Source: Comamonas odontotermitis
GTDB lineage: Bacteria > Pseudomonadota > Gammaproteobacteria > Burkholderiales > Burkholderiaceae_C
Assembly (NCBI RefSeq): GCF_020080045.1
Contig: NZ_CP083451.1
Span: forward strand, 1,302,001 to 1,366,000
Reading direction: 5' to 3'
DNA length: 64,000 bases
The notes under the pieces: model-generated
What the model saw: the letters and a program-made list of their open reading frames with translations, nothing else
Database searches by the model: none
What the model was told of the DNA's origin: nothing
Program-made: the position numbers and the translations under genes
Shown here: one piece after another, positions 32,801 through 40,710 of the stretch
How positions within the stretch are numbered: the first letter of the stretch is position 1
Layout of the letters: every line of letters starts with the position of its first letter

Positions 32801-33017
32801 GGTGCTGAACCTGACGGACGGCCAATTGGGCGATGACGACCTGGTGGCCGACGGTGTGATCCGCGATCCGGGCGGTGTTGCTGTGGTGGCGGGAGACCCT
32901 GGTACGCCATCGGCGCAGGCCACGCCGGTTCCGGCCCTGGGTCAGGCGGCTTTGGCACTGTTGTCGGGCAGCATTGGTATGCTAGCCTGGCGCCGCAAAC
33001 GCAAGGCTCAGGCCTGA
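29838..33017 (+). CDS. Large exported multidomain glycerophosphodiester phosphodiesterase
   Basis: A 1059-residue exported protein. After a signal peptide (cleavage near TLAAES) comes a concanavalin/LamG-like domain (about 30-240). A region at about 255-465 looks like a degenerate phosphodiesterase barrel. The active GDPD domain starts at H477: HRGMPSREDENTLES, VENDIYITTDDHLVIMHDD and HVIELKSAN keep the catalytic and metal residues. A choice-of-anchor-U-like domain (about 886-1014) and a C-terminal tail (PVPALG, hydrophobic segment, RRKRK) suggest sorting to the cell envelope. Start chosen at the signal peptide, with GGGG upstream. Confidence 0.85.
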   Translation: MRRLPLVAAMATLLTLPFQTTLAAESAVVASMQPLQALEARLAKADPQGQVYVDKVFNDKTATGLPIGWRTPGWNKGKASIDATTGNLLIDGTANDTAMTAVMLPVELEKLSNYRVDMEFTFDKVNSNTRWGSVMYRSSAESGTYAYEPYHQFAMRQNATASNGTEFAFRKAGAWSVTSTKAFTEAIDKNKTYIASVVVHGNRVRQYLNGVLLHDVVITSGLTQGGIGMQTAGLVMRVKSLKVTEQLTPLPDLDMPVTVQDTGTLAAMAPTLVQAAHAGVALDGTGVSTSLLSLDSALNLKDANGAVVGTLKAHYEQAARNTIPLLRIDDAATVHALVAFSNDVHNLADVTLLSGDVALLKQARVALPKVRTAVDFSQRNLGTSTQDLLTISGDTNRAGAKIAILPANLSHRDFVARLQRLLITVWTSAEADTPEQAARILTSGVNGVVSANSAAYAEVLRKLPANTLLRKPLVIGHRGMPSREDENTLESARAAVAAGADAVENDIYITTDDHLVIMHDDTVNRTTTGTGAVEGMSLDQVKALRTKGKGYQVPTMREYFQTFKDKPITHVIELKSANPRIIAQLKKEMEQEGVADQSVAISFSSDQLKRSAEQMPELTGGFLNSIAESADVTNSVRNVLEATQANSSTFNPSYGAISQRTMEAAKHRGVTFWPWTVNTPADFYKYYSWGTHGITTDHAYLASDFPVDISAKPQQGVLALNTPVNLEVDLLTQLQDKKAAVANELVYLGGTAAVAQDNGGTLSFSTAGTAIVMPGYRHKMDANYSYVILGKPVTLIVGDGSHGVVGVPNVASAGSVACSSAVPGQTSSCTVVPQPGYQLLGLAASSNCPAGSWNADRSTYTTGTLTGQCQLQFDFAAKPATASLAPVGKAGDVQASVSGGGSGLWAFDAGKPVAVSAASQPPQGVSFPFGLVSLQLTGGQAGQSATVELTYPETLPANARYYKFGKTADNQKDHWYAYPNATINGNKVVLNLTDGQLGDDDLVADGVIRDPGGVAVVAGDPGTPSAQATPVPALGQAALALLSGSIGMLAWRRKRKAQA

Positions 33018-33050
33018 TCGCTGCGTTGAAATGGCTCACAGATGGCTCAC

Positions 33051-33084
33051 ACCCGCCAGTTGCTCAAAGCCCTGGCGGGTTTTT
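33051..33084 (+). terminator. Terminator after the large phosphodiesterase gene
   Basis: Stem ACCCGCCAG/CTGGCGGGT with a 12-base loop, followed by TTTTC. The plus-strand gene ends 34 bases before it. Confidence 0.85.
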
Positions 33085-33115
33085 CTTGCCGCAGTCGGGT
33101 GAGGCGTAGCCGGAT

Positions 33116-33712
33116 TTAGTTGCGAGGGGCGCGGACTGCGTTCTTAGGCCGAAAGGCCTTGCACACCGCGTCTTGCGTTTCCAGATAGGGGCCGCCAATC
33201 AGGTCGACGCAGTAAGGCACGGCGGCAAAAATGCCTGGCACGAGCTGCGTTCCCTCGGCATCCTTCAGGCCCTCCAGCGTTTCTGCAATTGCCTTGGGCT
33301 GACCGGGCAGGTTGATGATCAGGCATTGGCCGCGTATGACGGCGACCTGGCGCGACAGGATGGCCGTGGGCACGAAGCGCAGGCTGATCTGGCGCATTTG
33401 CTCGCCAAAACCAGGCATTTCCTTGTCAGCCACGGCCAGGGTGGCTTCGGGCGTCACATCGCGCAGCGCCGGGCCGGTGCCGCCTGTGGTCAGCACCAGG
33501 CTGCAGCCTGCATTCACCAGTTCGATCAAGGTCTGGCTGATCAGCGCCTGTTCGTCGGCAATCAGGCGGGCCTCGTAGGCCACCGGGTTGTGCAGCGCAC
33601 GGCCCAGCCAATCCTGCAGGGCGGGCAGGCCTTTGTCCTCATACACACCACTGCTGGCGCGGTCGCTGATCGAGACAATGCCGATTTTGACGGAGTCGTA
33701 TGCAATACTCAT
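33116..33712 (-). CDS. mog: Molybdopterin adenylyltransferase (MogA/MoaB family)
   Basis: A 198-residue MoCF-fold enzyme that activates molybdopterin by adenylylation before molybdate insertion. Key parts are KIGIVSISDRASSGVYEDKG, VLTTGGTGPALRDVTPEATLAV and INLPGQPKAIAETL. MSIAYDSVKIG at 33712 fits the family start; a GTG at 33736 adds eight residues derived from a repeat remnant. Neither start has a clear ribosome binding site. The exact symbol (mog versus moaB) is not certain. Confidence 0.88.
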   Translation of the reverse strand: MSIAYDSVKIGIVSISDRASSGVYEDKGLPALQDWLGRALHNPVAYEARLIADEQALISQTLIELVNAGCSLVLTTGGTGPALRDVTPEATLAVADKEMPGFGEQMRQISLRFVPTAILSRQVAVIRGQCLIINLPGQPKAIAETLEGLKDAEGTQLVPGIFAAVPYCVDLIGGPYLETQDAVCKAFRPKNAVRAPRN

Positions 33713-33719
33713 ATTTTGA

Positions 33720-33735
33720 TAGCTGATTGCGCGCA
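33720..33735 (+). repeat. Degenerate dispersed repeat copy (TAGCTGATTGCGCGCA)
   Basis: A diverged copy in the mog start region; identified by resemblance only. Confidence 0.35.
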
Positions 33736-33763
33736 CCCACCATGCGCCAGGGGCTTTTTTCTC

Positions 33764-34441
33764 TCAATCCTCGTCGCTGGCGTCGTCATCTGCCGCGGAT
33801 GCCTGCACGCGTGCTGCGTGGGCGGCCATCACATGGTCCCGCACCAGCTGGAACAGCTCGCGGTACGCGCGGCCTTTGCGGGCGGCCTGGCCGGTGGATT
33901 CCTGCACGTTGGCATCGTGGGCGCCGGGCATATCCTTGCGCGCCTGGCGTACCAGCGAACGCAACTGCTGGATATCGGTCTGCGGCGCCTCGTTGATCCA
34001 TTGCGCCACGGCATCGTCGTCTGCAATCATGCGGTCGCGCCACTGTTCCGAGGCATGCAGCAGGGCTTTTTCAATGCCGGAGCCTTCTTTCTGCTCTGTG
34101 AGCGCGGCGTTGATGGCGGCCACCTCGCCTTCGTCGAGCCTGCGCATCAGCTTGCCAACGAACTGCATCTGGCGGCGCTTGCCTTCGAAGTTGGTGATGC
34201 GCTTGGCTTCGGCCAGCGCGTTCACCAGAATCTCGGGTAGTTGCAGGCGGTTGAAGAGATCGCTGCGCAGCGTGAGCAGTTCCTTGCCCAGGTCCTGCAG
34301 GGCGTCCATTTCTTTCTTCAGATCGGACTTGCTCGATTCGGTCGTGCCTTTGAGTTCGGCCTTCAGCTCGATATCGAGTTCGCTGCCTTCGGCCACGAAC
34401 TTGCCGCGAACGAAATAGCCTTTTTTGGGTTTGCGTGACAT
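33764..34441 (-). CDS. darP: Ribosome-associated protein DarP (YjgA, DUF615)
   Basis: A 225-residue protein of the DUF615/YjgA family, known in E. coli as a late 50S subunit assembly factor. The helical core contains KSDLKKEMDALQDLGKELL, RITNFEGKRRQMQFVGKLMR and AYRELFQLVRDH; an acidic tail (DDDASDED) ends the protein. MSRKPKKGYFVRGKFVAEGSE is chosen as start; an upstream extension is open but unlike the family. It is divergent from pmbA, the same pairing as in E. coli. Confidence 0.92.
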   Translation of the reverse strand: MSRKPKKGYFVRGKFVAEGSELDIELKAELKGTTESSKSDLKKEMDALQDLGKELLTLRSDLFNRLQLPEILVNALAEAKRITNFEGKRRQMQFVGKLMRRLDEGEVAAINAALTEQKEGSGIEKALLHASEQWRDRMIADDDAVAQWINEAPQTDIQQLRSLVRQARKDMPGAHDANVQESTGQAARKGRAYRELFQLVRDHVMAAHAARVQASAADDDASDED

Positions 34442-34585
34442 GGTTATGCTTTTGTTCAAAAGGCCACAGCCCGGCAGGGAGGAGCTGAACGGGCCATTGC
34501 CTCTGCTGCGCACGCTGGTTGCGCAGGTCGTTCAGCCCATCTCAGTGCCAGGGCAATGGCGGTTATCAGTATCATAGCGGGCAGT

Positions 34586-35986
34586 ATGAAAAAAACCGTA
34601 TCCAGCTCCAACAGCCAGGGCGATGCCCAGGCCGCAACCGGCTTCAGTTACAGCCGCGCATTTTTCAAAGACCTTGTCGAGCAGGCGCTGTCGCATGCCA
34701 AAACACTGGGTGCCACCGACGCCGGAGCAGATGCCTCCGAAGGCGCAGGCCTGTCGGTCAGCGTGCGCAAGGGCGAACTGGAGACGGTGGAGCGCAACCG
34801 CGACAAGTCGCTGGGTGTGACGGTGTATATCGGCAAACGCCGAGGCAATGCCAGCACCTCGGATTTTTCGACCGAAGCGGTAAAGCGCACGGTGCAAGCA
34901 GCCTATGACATCGCCCGTTTCACGGCCGAAGACCCGGTTGCTGGCCTGCCCGATGCAGCCGATATTGTGCCAGCAGCCGAGCAACGCGAACTTGACCTGT
35001 TCCATCCGTGGGCTATTGACAGCGAGGCAGCCGCACAATTGGCGCTGCAGTGCGAAGCGGCCGCCTTTGCCACCGACAAGCGCATCACCAATAGCGAGGG
35101 CGCTGGCGTATCAGCCCAGCAAAGCCATTTCTACAGTGCGCATACCAACGGCTTTGCCGGCGGCTACGCCAGCTCACGCCACAGTATCTCGGTGGCTCCC
35201 ATAGCGGGCAAGGGTGCTGACATGCAGCGCGATGCCTGGTACAGCAGCATGCGCCGCGCGCAAGATCTGGCCGACCCGGCTGTCGTCGGGCGCTACGCCG
35301 CAGAGCGCGCCTTGTCGCGCCTCAATGCACGCAAGATTCCGACCACCGAATGCCCAGTGCTGTTCGACGCGCCGCTGGCCGCGGGCCTCGTGGGTTCGCT
35401 GGTGCAGGCCATCAGCGGTGGCGCGCTGTACCGCCGCAGCTCCTTCCTGCTGGGTTCCTTGGGCAAAAAGGTATTCCCCAAGCACATCCAGCTGGTGGAG
35501 GATCCCTTCCTCATTGGCGGAAAGGGCAGTGCGCCGTTCGACGACGAAGGCGTGCGTGTCAGCAAGCGCCATGTGGTGGAAGACGGCAAGGTCAATGGCT
35601 ATTTCCTGTCCACCTACTCGGCCCGCAAGCTGAGCATGAAGACCACGGGCAACGCAGGCGGTGCGCACAACCTGCACTTCTATTCCTCCAAGACGCGGCC
35701 AACTGACGATCTTGCCGCCATGCTGCAAAAGCTGGGTACGGGTCTTTTCGTGATCGAACTCATGGGCCAAGGCGTGAACCCGGTCACAGGTGATTACTCG
35801 CGCGGCGCCAGCGGCTTCTGGGTCGAGAATGGGCAGATTGCCTTTCCCGTGCAGGAAATCACGATTGCTGGCAACTTGAAGGACATGTTCAAGGACACTC
35901 TGGCTGTGGGTGCCGATGAGTACTGCGCGGGCTCCAAGACCCTGGGCAGCATTCTTGTTGGCAAGATGAAGGTGGCAGGTTCCTGA
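34586..35986 (+). CDS. pmbA: Metalloprotease PmbA/TldE
   Basis: A 466-residue TldE-type subunit that pairs with TldD to degrade or mature small peptides. Family segments include SVRKGELETVERNRDKSLGVTVY, NSEGAGVSAQQSHFY, DAPLAAGLVGSLVQAISGGALYR and the C-terminal GASGFWVENGQIAFPVQEITIAGNLKDMF. ATG at 34586 is preferred over 34556 because the extra residues are not family-like. It overlaps ribE by one base (TGATG). tldD is not in the window. Confidence 0.93.
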   Translation: MKKTVSSSNSQGDAQAATGFSYSRAFFKDLVEQALSHAKTLGATDAGADASEGAGLSVSVRKGELETVERNRDKSLGVTVYIGKRRGNASTSDFSTEAVKRTVQAAYDIARFTAEDPVAGLPDAADIVPAAEQRELDLFHPWAIDSEAAAQLALQCEAAAFATDKRITNSEGAGVSAQQSHFYSAHTNGFAGGYASSRHSISVAPIAGKGADMQRDAWYSSMRRAQDLADPAVVGRYAAERALSRLNARKIPTTECPVLFDAPLAAGLVGSLVQAISGGALYRRSSFLLGSLGKKVFPKHIQLVEDPFLIGGKGSAPFDDEGVRVSKRHVVEDGKVNGYFLSTYSARKLSMKTTGNAGGAHNLHFYSSKTRPTDDLAAMLQKLGTGLFVIELMGQGVNPVTGDYSRGASGFWVENGQIAFPVQEITIAGNLKDMFKDTLAVGADEYCAGSKTLGSILVGKMKVAGS

Positions 35987-36693
35987 TGTTCACTGGGATC
36001 ATTCAGGCGGTTGCCACCATTGGTGCCATTGACGACCAGCCCGGCCTGCGCACGTTCACGGTTGCCTTTCCTCCAGGTTTTTGCCAGGATCTGGCCATTG
36101 GCGCGAGCGTATCGCACGATGGCGTATGCCTGACAGTGACCGAGCTGGTGGACGCGCAGCATGCACGGTTTGATGTGATGCTGCAAAGCCTGAACATCAC
36201 CACCCTGGGCCAGTTGCAGGTAGGCTCGTTCGTCAATGTGGAGCGCGCCGCCAAGGACGGTGCCGAGATTGGCGGCCACCCGCTGTCCGGCCATGTGGAT
36301 TTCACCGGAACCCTGGCTGCGATCCGCGAGTTCGACAACAACTACGTGATGCGCGTGGCCGTGCCCGAAGCCTTTCGCCGCTACGTGTTTGCCAAGGGCT
36401 ATATCGCCATCAACGGCGCCAGCCTGACGGTTGCCGAGGTGAACCGCCAGGAAGGCTGGTTCGAGGTCTGGCTCATCCCCGAAACCCGCCGCATGACGGT
36501 GTTCGAAGCCAAGCGTGTGGGCGACGGCCTCAACATCGAGATCGAACGCGGCACGCAAGTGGTGGTGGACACCGTCCGCGAAGCCGTGGATGAAAGCCTG
36601 GGCCAGCTCAAGCCCTTGCTGGAGAGCCTGCTGCGCGAGAGGGGCCTGTCGCTGGACGATCTGGTCAAGCCGCCGCAGTTGCCACGAGGATAG
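35986..36693 (+). CDS. ribE: Riboflavin synthase, alpha subunit
   Basis: A 235-residue enzyme that dismutates two 6,7-dimethyl-8-ribityllumazine molecules into riboflavin. It begins MFTGIIQAVATI and has two lumazine-binding barrels: first SHDGVCLTVTEL ... GGHPLSGHVDFTG, second INGASLTVAEVN ... with a C-terminal helix. About 20-30 residues longer at the C-terminus than many homologues. Its start overlaps the pmbA stop. Confidence 0.95.
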   Translation: MFTGIIQAVATIGAIDDQPGLRTFTVAFPPGFCQDLAIGASVSHDGVCLTVTELVDAQHARFDVMLQSLNITTLGQLQVGSFVNVERAAKDGAEIGGHPLSGHVDFTGTLAAIREFDNNYVMRVAVPEAFRRYVFAKGYIAINGASLTVAEVNRQEGWFEVWLIPETRRMTVFEAKRVGDGLNIEIERGTQVVVDTVREAVDESLGQLKPLLESLLRERGLSLDDLVKPPQLPRG

Positions 36694-36750
36694 GGTCCCG
36701 CCAGAGAGCGTTCCCCACTTGGCCTGCTGCCGCCAGCCTTGGCGCACCAG

Positions 36751-36775
36751 AATACCCGCATCAGCGGGTATTTTT
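36751..36775. terminator. Bidirectional terminator between ribE and an MFS gene
   Basis: Stem AATACCCGC/GCGGGTATT, loop ATCA, followed by TTTC on the plus strand; T-rich also on the minus strand via the A-rich side. Both flanking genes converge on it, and the MFS stop lies at its edge. Confidence 0.8.
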
Positions 36776-38058
36776 CATGGCTGGAGCTTGGTTGGCAGCA
36801 GCAGCGAGACGCACGCCGCAACGAGCAACAACACGGCAGCCGCCCCAAAGGCAATCCAGTGCGTGCCAAATTGCTCGAATGCCCAGCCGCCAAGCCAGCT
36901 GCTGATCATGGCGCCGATCTGGTGGCCCAGGTAGGCCCATCCGTACAGCAGGCCTACCAGCTTGATGCCATACAGATCGCCCAGAATGGCAGATGAGGCG
37001 GCAATCGAGCCAGCCCAGACAATGCCGCCGATGGCAGCCACTGCATACAGCTGCCAGTGGTGAACGACTGCCACCAGGCCCACAAAGCCCAGGCCGCGTA
37101 CCAGGTAGATGACGGCAAGGATGTAGCGGCGCGGCACCATGTCAGAGAGCTTGCCCAGCGCCAGGGTGCTGAAGATCGCCACAAAACCGATGAGACCGAT
37201 GCCCCCCGCGCTGCTGCCCGCGTCAAAGCCATGGTCCATCAGCATGGGCATGCCGTGGGTGCCCAGCAGGTTCATGCTGAAGCCGCAGGCAAACAGGCCC
37301 AGGAATATCTGCCAGAACGGTGCGGTTGCGATAGCCTGTGTAAAGCTGATTGCTTCTGATTTCGTAGCTGCTGGCGCTTGATGGGTGGGCGTTGTTTGCC
37401 GGTTTTGTTCAATTTGCGCAGCAGACAGATCGGTATTTTCGGGTGCATCGTCGCGCACGATCCATAGAGCCATGGCGCCGATGATGAGTGCAAACACCAC
37501 CGCAAACCCCAGCAGGGTGCGCTGCCAGCCCCAAAGGCCGATGGTGGTGGTGAAGACGGGTGTCATCACCGCGATGCCCGCCATCGAGCCCGTTGACAGA
37601 AAAAACAGTGCCATGCCACGCTGGCGCGTGAACCAGCGGCTGATCATGGGTGTGACTGCCACCGGGCTGGTAAAGGCCAGCCCAAGCGACAGCGCGACGC
37701 CATAGGCCCAGAAAAAGCTCCATGGCGTGCGGGCGTTCACCGTCCAGAGGCAGGCGAGCACGACAATGGCGGTGCCTGTCAGCAAAACGGTGCGCGTGCC
37801 CTTGCGCGCCACCAGCCAGCCTGCCGCTGGCATGCCCAGGCCATAGCAGAGCATGCCGACTGCCACGATGGACGAGAGCAGGCTGCGGCTGAAGCCCAGA
37901 TCCTCCGACATAGGCAGCATGAACGGGCCAATGCCCATGCGCATGCCGACCGTGAGCAGCGTGAGGATGGTGGAAGCCGCGACGATCACCCAGCCGAAGT
38001 AAAGGCCGGGCGGCGGGGTAGGGCCCGGGGGCACTGAAGAGGGGAGTGCTGCTGTCAT
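36775..38058 (-). CDS. Major facilitator superfamily transporter
   Basis: A 427-residue transporter with 12 predicted membrane helices, resembling oxalate/formate or monocarboxylate-type MFS members. Features include GWVIVAASTILTLLTVGMRMGIGPF at the first helix and TRQRGMALFFLSTGSMAG in the middle loop. The central cytoplasmic loop (about residues 205-235) contains QAPAATKSEA, encoded by an in-frame copy of the dispersed repeat. Substrate unknown; it follows two oxidoreductase genes on the same strand. Confidence 0.88.
   Translation of the reverse strand: MTAALPSSVPPGPTPPPGLYFGWVIVAASTILTLLTVGMRMGIGPFMLPMSEDLGFSRSLLSSIVAVGMLCYGLGMPAAGWLVARKGTRTVLLTGTAIVVLACLWTVNARTPWSFFWAYGVALSLGLAFTSPVAVTPMISRWFTRQRGMALFFLSTGSMAGIAVMTPVFTTTIGLWGWQRTLLGFAVVFALIIGAMALWIVRDDAPENTDLSAAQIEQNRQTTPTHQAPAATKSEAISFTQAIATAPFWQIFLGLFACGFSMNLLGTHGMPMLMDHGFDAGSSAGGIGLIGFVAIFSTLALGKLSDMVPRRYILAVIYLVRGLGFVGLVAVVHHWQLYAVAAIGGIVWAGSIAASSAILGDLYGIKLVGLLYGWAYLGHQIGAMISSWLGGWAFEQFGTHWIAFGAAAVLLLVAACVSLLLPTKLQP
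37365..37380 (+). repeat. Dispersed repeat copy inside the MFS gene (TAGCTGCTGGCGCTTG)
   Basis: This copy lies within the coding sequence. On the gene's strand it encodes QAPAAT in the central loop without breaking the frame. Confidence 0.6.
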
Positions 38059-38194
38059 GTCGCGGTGGCTGCAGGGCGCCCTAAGGCGGGCCTGTGCAGC
38101 AGGGATGGATAACTGCAGATGATAGGCCGGGGCTCAGGATCAGCAAGCATGTGGGGCGGCTGGATGTCGCCCACGCGGCATGGTTGGTTGCGGT

Positions 38195-39481
38195 TCAGCG
38201 CTTGTGAATGGCTTGGGGCGTGGTGTCGGGCAACAGCATCAGCAGCGTGCGGTTGTAGTCTTCCACCACCATCAATTGCCCCAGGTGGTTCAGCGCGAGG
38301 CCGGTGGGGCGGCCTAGCGGGCGCATGTTTCCGTCTGCCGTCCATCCGGTCAGCCATTCCACCGGTTTTCCGCCTGGCTTGCCGTCCTTCTGGCGCGCAA
38401 AGCCCACCACCCGATGGCCCTGCGGGCCGTGCCAGGCCACCAGCAACTGGCCTTGAAAAGGACTGGCTGCGGGCGTGGCGAGCAAATGCAGCGGCGCCGT
38501 GTGCGCAGGCCACAGCATGCGGGGTGCCTTGGTGGACGCACACTGGACGCGCTTGTCATAGCCGCGCGCCACGCGCTGCTGGCCCACGCAGTAGGGCCAA
38601 CCGTAGTCTGCGCCCGCGACCAGCTCGTTCAGCTCTTCCGGCGGTTCATTTTTGTCGCGGTAGTCGATATTGTTTTCGCCTTGCCATAGGCTGCCTGCGG
38701 CCGGGCCATCGGGCAGCGTGGCAAGCGCCACCGAATTGCGCAGGCCAAGTGCAAAAGGTGCAAATTGCTGCACTGGCGGCTGCCCAGGTACTGGCGGGTT
38801 GTGCAGAACCGCACGCCAGACCGCGCCACGGAACTGCATGGCCTCCCGCTCGGGACACGGATAGGCAAGCTCGCCTTGCTCGCCCTGGCAGCGGTCGGTG
38901 ACCGAGCCCATGTTGACATACAGGCTGCCATCCGGCCCGAACGTGATTTCCTTGAGCGGGTGGGCTCCGTCGTTGGGCAATGCGTCCAGCACCGTCTGCG
39001 GCTGTACCGGCTGGCCTGCTGCGGGCACCGGCGTGCGCCAGATGCGGCCCGCCTCACCGATGTAGATCTGCGCATCGGGGCCGCGCACCAGTGCCAGGGG
39101 CCGATCCAGCTTATCTGCCAGCACTTTGACCTGCGGGCGTTGCAAGGGTGTGGCAGTGGGCCGCGCAGGTAGCGTTATCTCCAGCAGCCGCCCCTGGTGG
39201 GGCACCCAGCTGCCCATATCGATGATCCACAGGCGGCCTGGGCTGATCTCCAGCACCCGGCGCGGTGCGCGCAGGCTATCGCGTTCATCGGCCACCAAGG
39301 CCACGCAGGTTCCTGCCGGGCTGCCGATGCTCACGCGCTCGTAGCCGCCACAACTGCCCTGCGGCGTGTAGCCCCGCGCCTGTACCTGGGGCGTGCATGC
39401 CAGCAAGGCTGCCAGCGCAGTGGCTGCGCGCAGCCCTGCCAGGCGCTCAGGCCAGCAATTGCGCAATGGCCTGGCCCACAT
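38195..39481 (-). CDS. Exported sugar-dehydrogenase-like beta-propeller protein
   Basis: A 428-residue protein with a signal peptide (ALAALLACTPQVQA) and a six-bladed-propeller-type sequence resembling glucose/sorbosone dehydrogenases: LVRGPDAQIYIGEAGRIWR, KEITFGPDGSLYVNMGSV, AGADYGWPYCVGQQ, GHRVVGFA and LGQLMVVEDYNRTLL. Such proteins can use PQQ, but cofactor residues were not confirmed by eye. Its start overlaps the end of the tartrate dehydrogenase gene by 35 bases, so the two are probably co-transcribed. Confidence 0.75.
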   Translation of the reverse strand: MWARPLRNCWPERLAGLRAATALAALLACTPQVQARGYTPQGSCGGYERVSIGSPAGTCVALVADERDSLRAPRRVLEISPGRLWIIDMGSWVPHQGRLLEITLPARPTATPLQRPQVKVLADKLDRPLALVRGPDAQIYIGEAGRIWRTPVPAAGQPVQPQTVLDALPNDGAHPLKEITFGPDGSLYVNMGSVTDRCQGEQGELAYPCPEREAMQFRGAVWRAVLHNPPVPGQPPVQQFAPFALGLRNSVALATLPDGPAAGSLWQGENNIDYRDKNEPPEELNELVAGADYGWPYCVGQQRVARGYDKRVQCASTKAPRMLWPAHTAPLHLLATPAASPFQGQLLVAWHGPQGHRVVGFARQKDGKPGGKPVEWLTGWTADGNMRPLGRPTGLALNHLGQLMVVEDYNRTLLMLLPDTTPQAIHKR

Positions 39482-40529
39482 CGTCTGTCTTGGCCTGTCC
39501 GCCCAAATCGGGCGTTCGGGGGCCGCTCAGAATGGTCTGGCTGACCGCGTCGACGATGGCATCGTGTGCCTGCCGCCACGCGCCCTGGCCGTTGCCCAGA
39601 AAATCCAGCATCAGCGCCACCGACCAGACCATGGCAATGGGGTTGGCAATCTTCTGGCCATAGATATCGGGTGCGGAGCCATGCACGGGCTCGAACAGCG
39701 AGGGGAAGTTGCGCTCGGGGTTCAGGTTGGCCGACGGTGCCAGGCCAATCGTGCCGGTGGTGGCGGGGCCCAGATCGGAGAGGATATCGCCAAACAGGTT
39801 GGTGGCCGCCACCACGTCAAAGCGGCCGGGCTGCAGCACAAAGCGGGCGGTGAGGATATCGATGTGCTGCTTGTCCAGCACCACATCGGGGTAGTTTTTG
39901 GCCATGGCTTCGGCGCACTTGTCCCACCAGGGCATGCTGATGGCAATGCCATTGGACTTGGTGGCGAGGGTCACATGCTTCTTGCTGCGGCTCTGGGCCA
40001 GGTCGAATGCGAACTTGAGCAGGCGGTCTGCGCCCTTGCGGGTGAACACGGCCTCCTGCAGCACCATTTCGCGGTCCGTACCTTCGAACATGATGCCGCC
40101 CAGCGCGGTGTACTCGCCTTCGGTGTTCTCGCGCACCACGTAGTAGTCGATGTCGCCCGGCTTGCGGCCAGCCAGCGGGCAGGGCACGCCATCAAACAGG
40201 CGTACCGGGCGCAGGTTGATGTACTGGTCGAACTCGCGGCGGAACTTGAGCAGCGAACCCCACAGCGATACGTGGTCGGGCACGGTGGCGGGCCAGCCCA
40301 CGGCGCCGAACAGAATGGCATCGAAGCCTTGCAAGTGGGCTTTCCAGTCGTCGGGCATCATCTGGCCGTGCTGGGCAAAGTAGTCGCAGTGCGCCCAGTC
40401 GAAATGCTGCATCTCCAGCGGCAGGTCAAAGCGTTTGGCTGCAGCTTCCAGCACACGGATCCCTTCGGGCATCACTTCCTTGCCGATGCCGTCGCCAGCC
40501 AGTACGGCGATACGTTGTTTCTTGCTCAT
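39447..40529 (-). CDS. ttuC: Tartrate dehydrogenase/decarboxylase family protein
   Basis: A 360-residue member of the isocitrate/isopropylmalate dehydrogenase family, closest in character to tartrate dehydrogenases (NAD- and Mn-dependent oxidation of tartrate or D-malate). It starts MSKKQRIAVLAGDGIGKEV; INLRPVRLFDG, YYVVRENTEGEYT, the metal/substrate loop DILSDLGPATTGTIGLAPSAN and FEPVHGSAPDI are clear. The frame is open further upstream, but 40529 begins the conserved fold. The symbol is a family-level assignment. Confidence 0.85.
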   Translation of the reverse strand: MSKKQRIAVLAGDGIGKEVMPEGIRVLEAAAKRFDLPLEMQHFDWAHCDYFAQHGQMMPDDWKAHLQGFDAILFGAVGWPATVPDHVSLWGSLLKFRREFDQYINLRPVRLFDGVPCPLAGRKPGDIDYYVVRENTEGEYTALGGIMFEGTDREMVLQEAVFTRKGADRLLKFAFDLAQSRSKKHVTLATKSNGIAISMPWWDKCAEAMAKNYPDVVLDKQHIDILTARFVLQPGRFDVVAATNLFGDILSDLGPATTGTIGLAPSANLNPERNFPSLFEPVHGSAPDIYGQKIANPIAMVWSVALMLDFLGNGQGAWRQAHDAIVDAVSQTILSGPRTPDLGGQAKTDDVGQAIAQLLA

Positions 40530-40710
40530 GGATCGTCCTCTAGGTGTCTTGGTGGCACTGCCAGCCTGCGGCGGCAGACCTACAATGGCGCGTCCTTGCC
40601 ATTTTGCAAGGAGGATGCCAGCTTCGCCACGCATCCTAGCGCCATTGGCATGGGCTGTGCAGCATTTGCGGGACAGCGTGTGCGCTTGCTGCGGTTTTCG
40701 CTGATCTACC

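Noticed and set aside
33021..33050. Short tandem ATGGCTCACAGATGGCTCAC repeat before a terminator
   Set aside because: Two copies of about ten bases only; likely chance or a minor slippage product without evident role.
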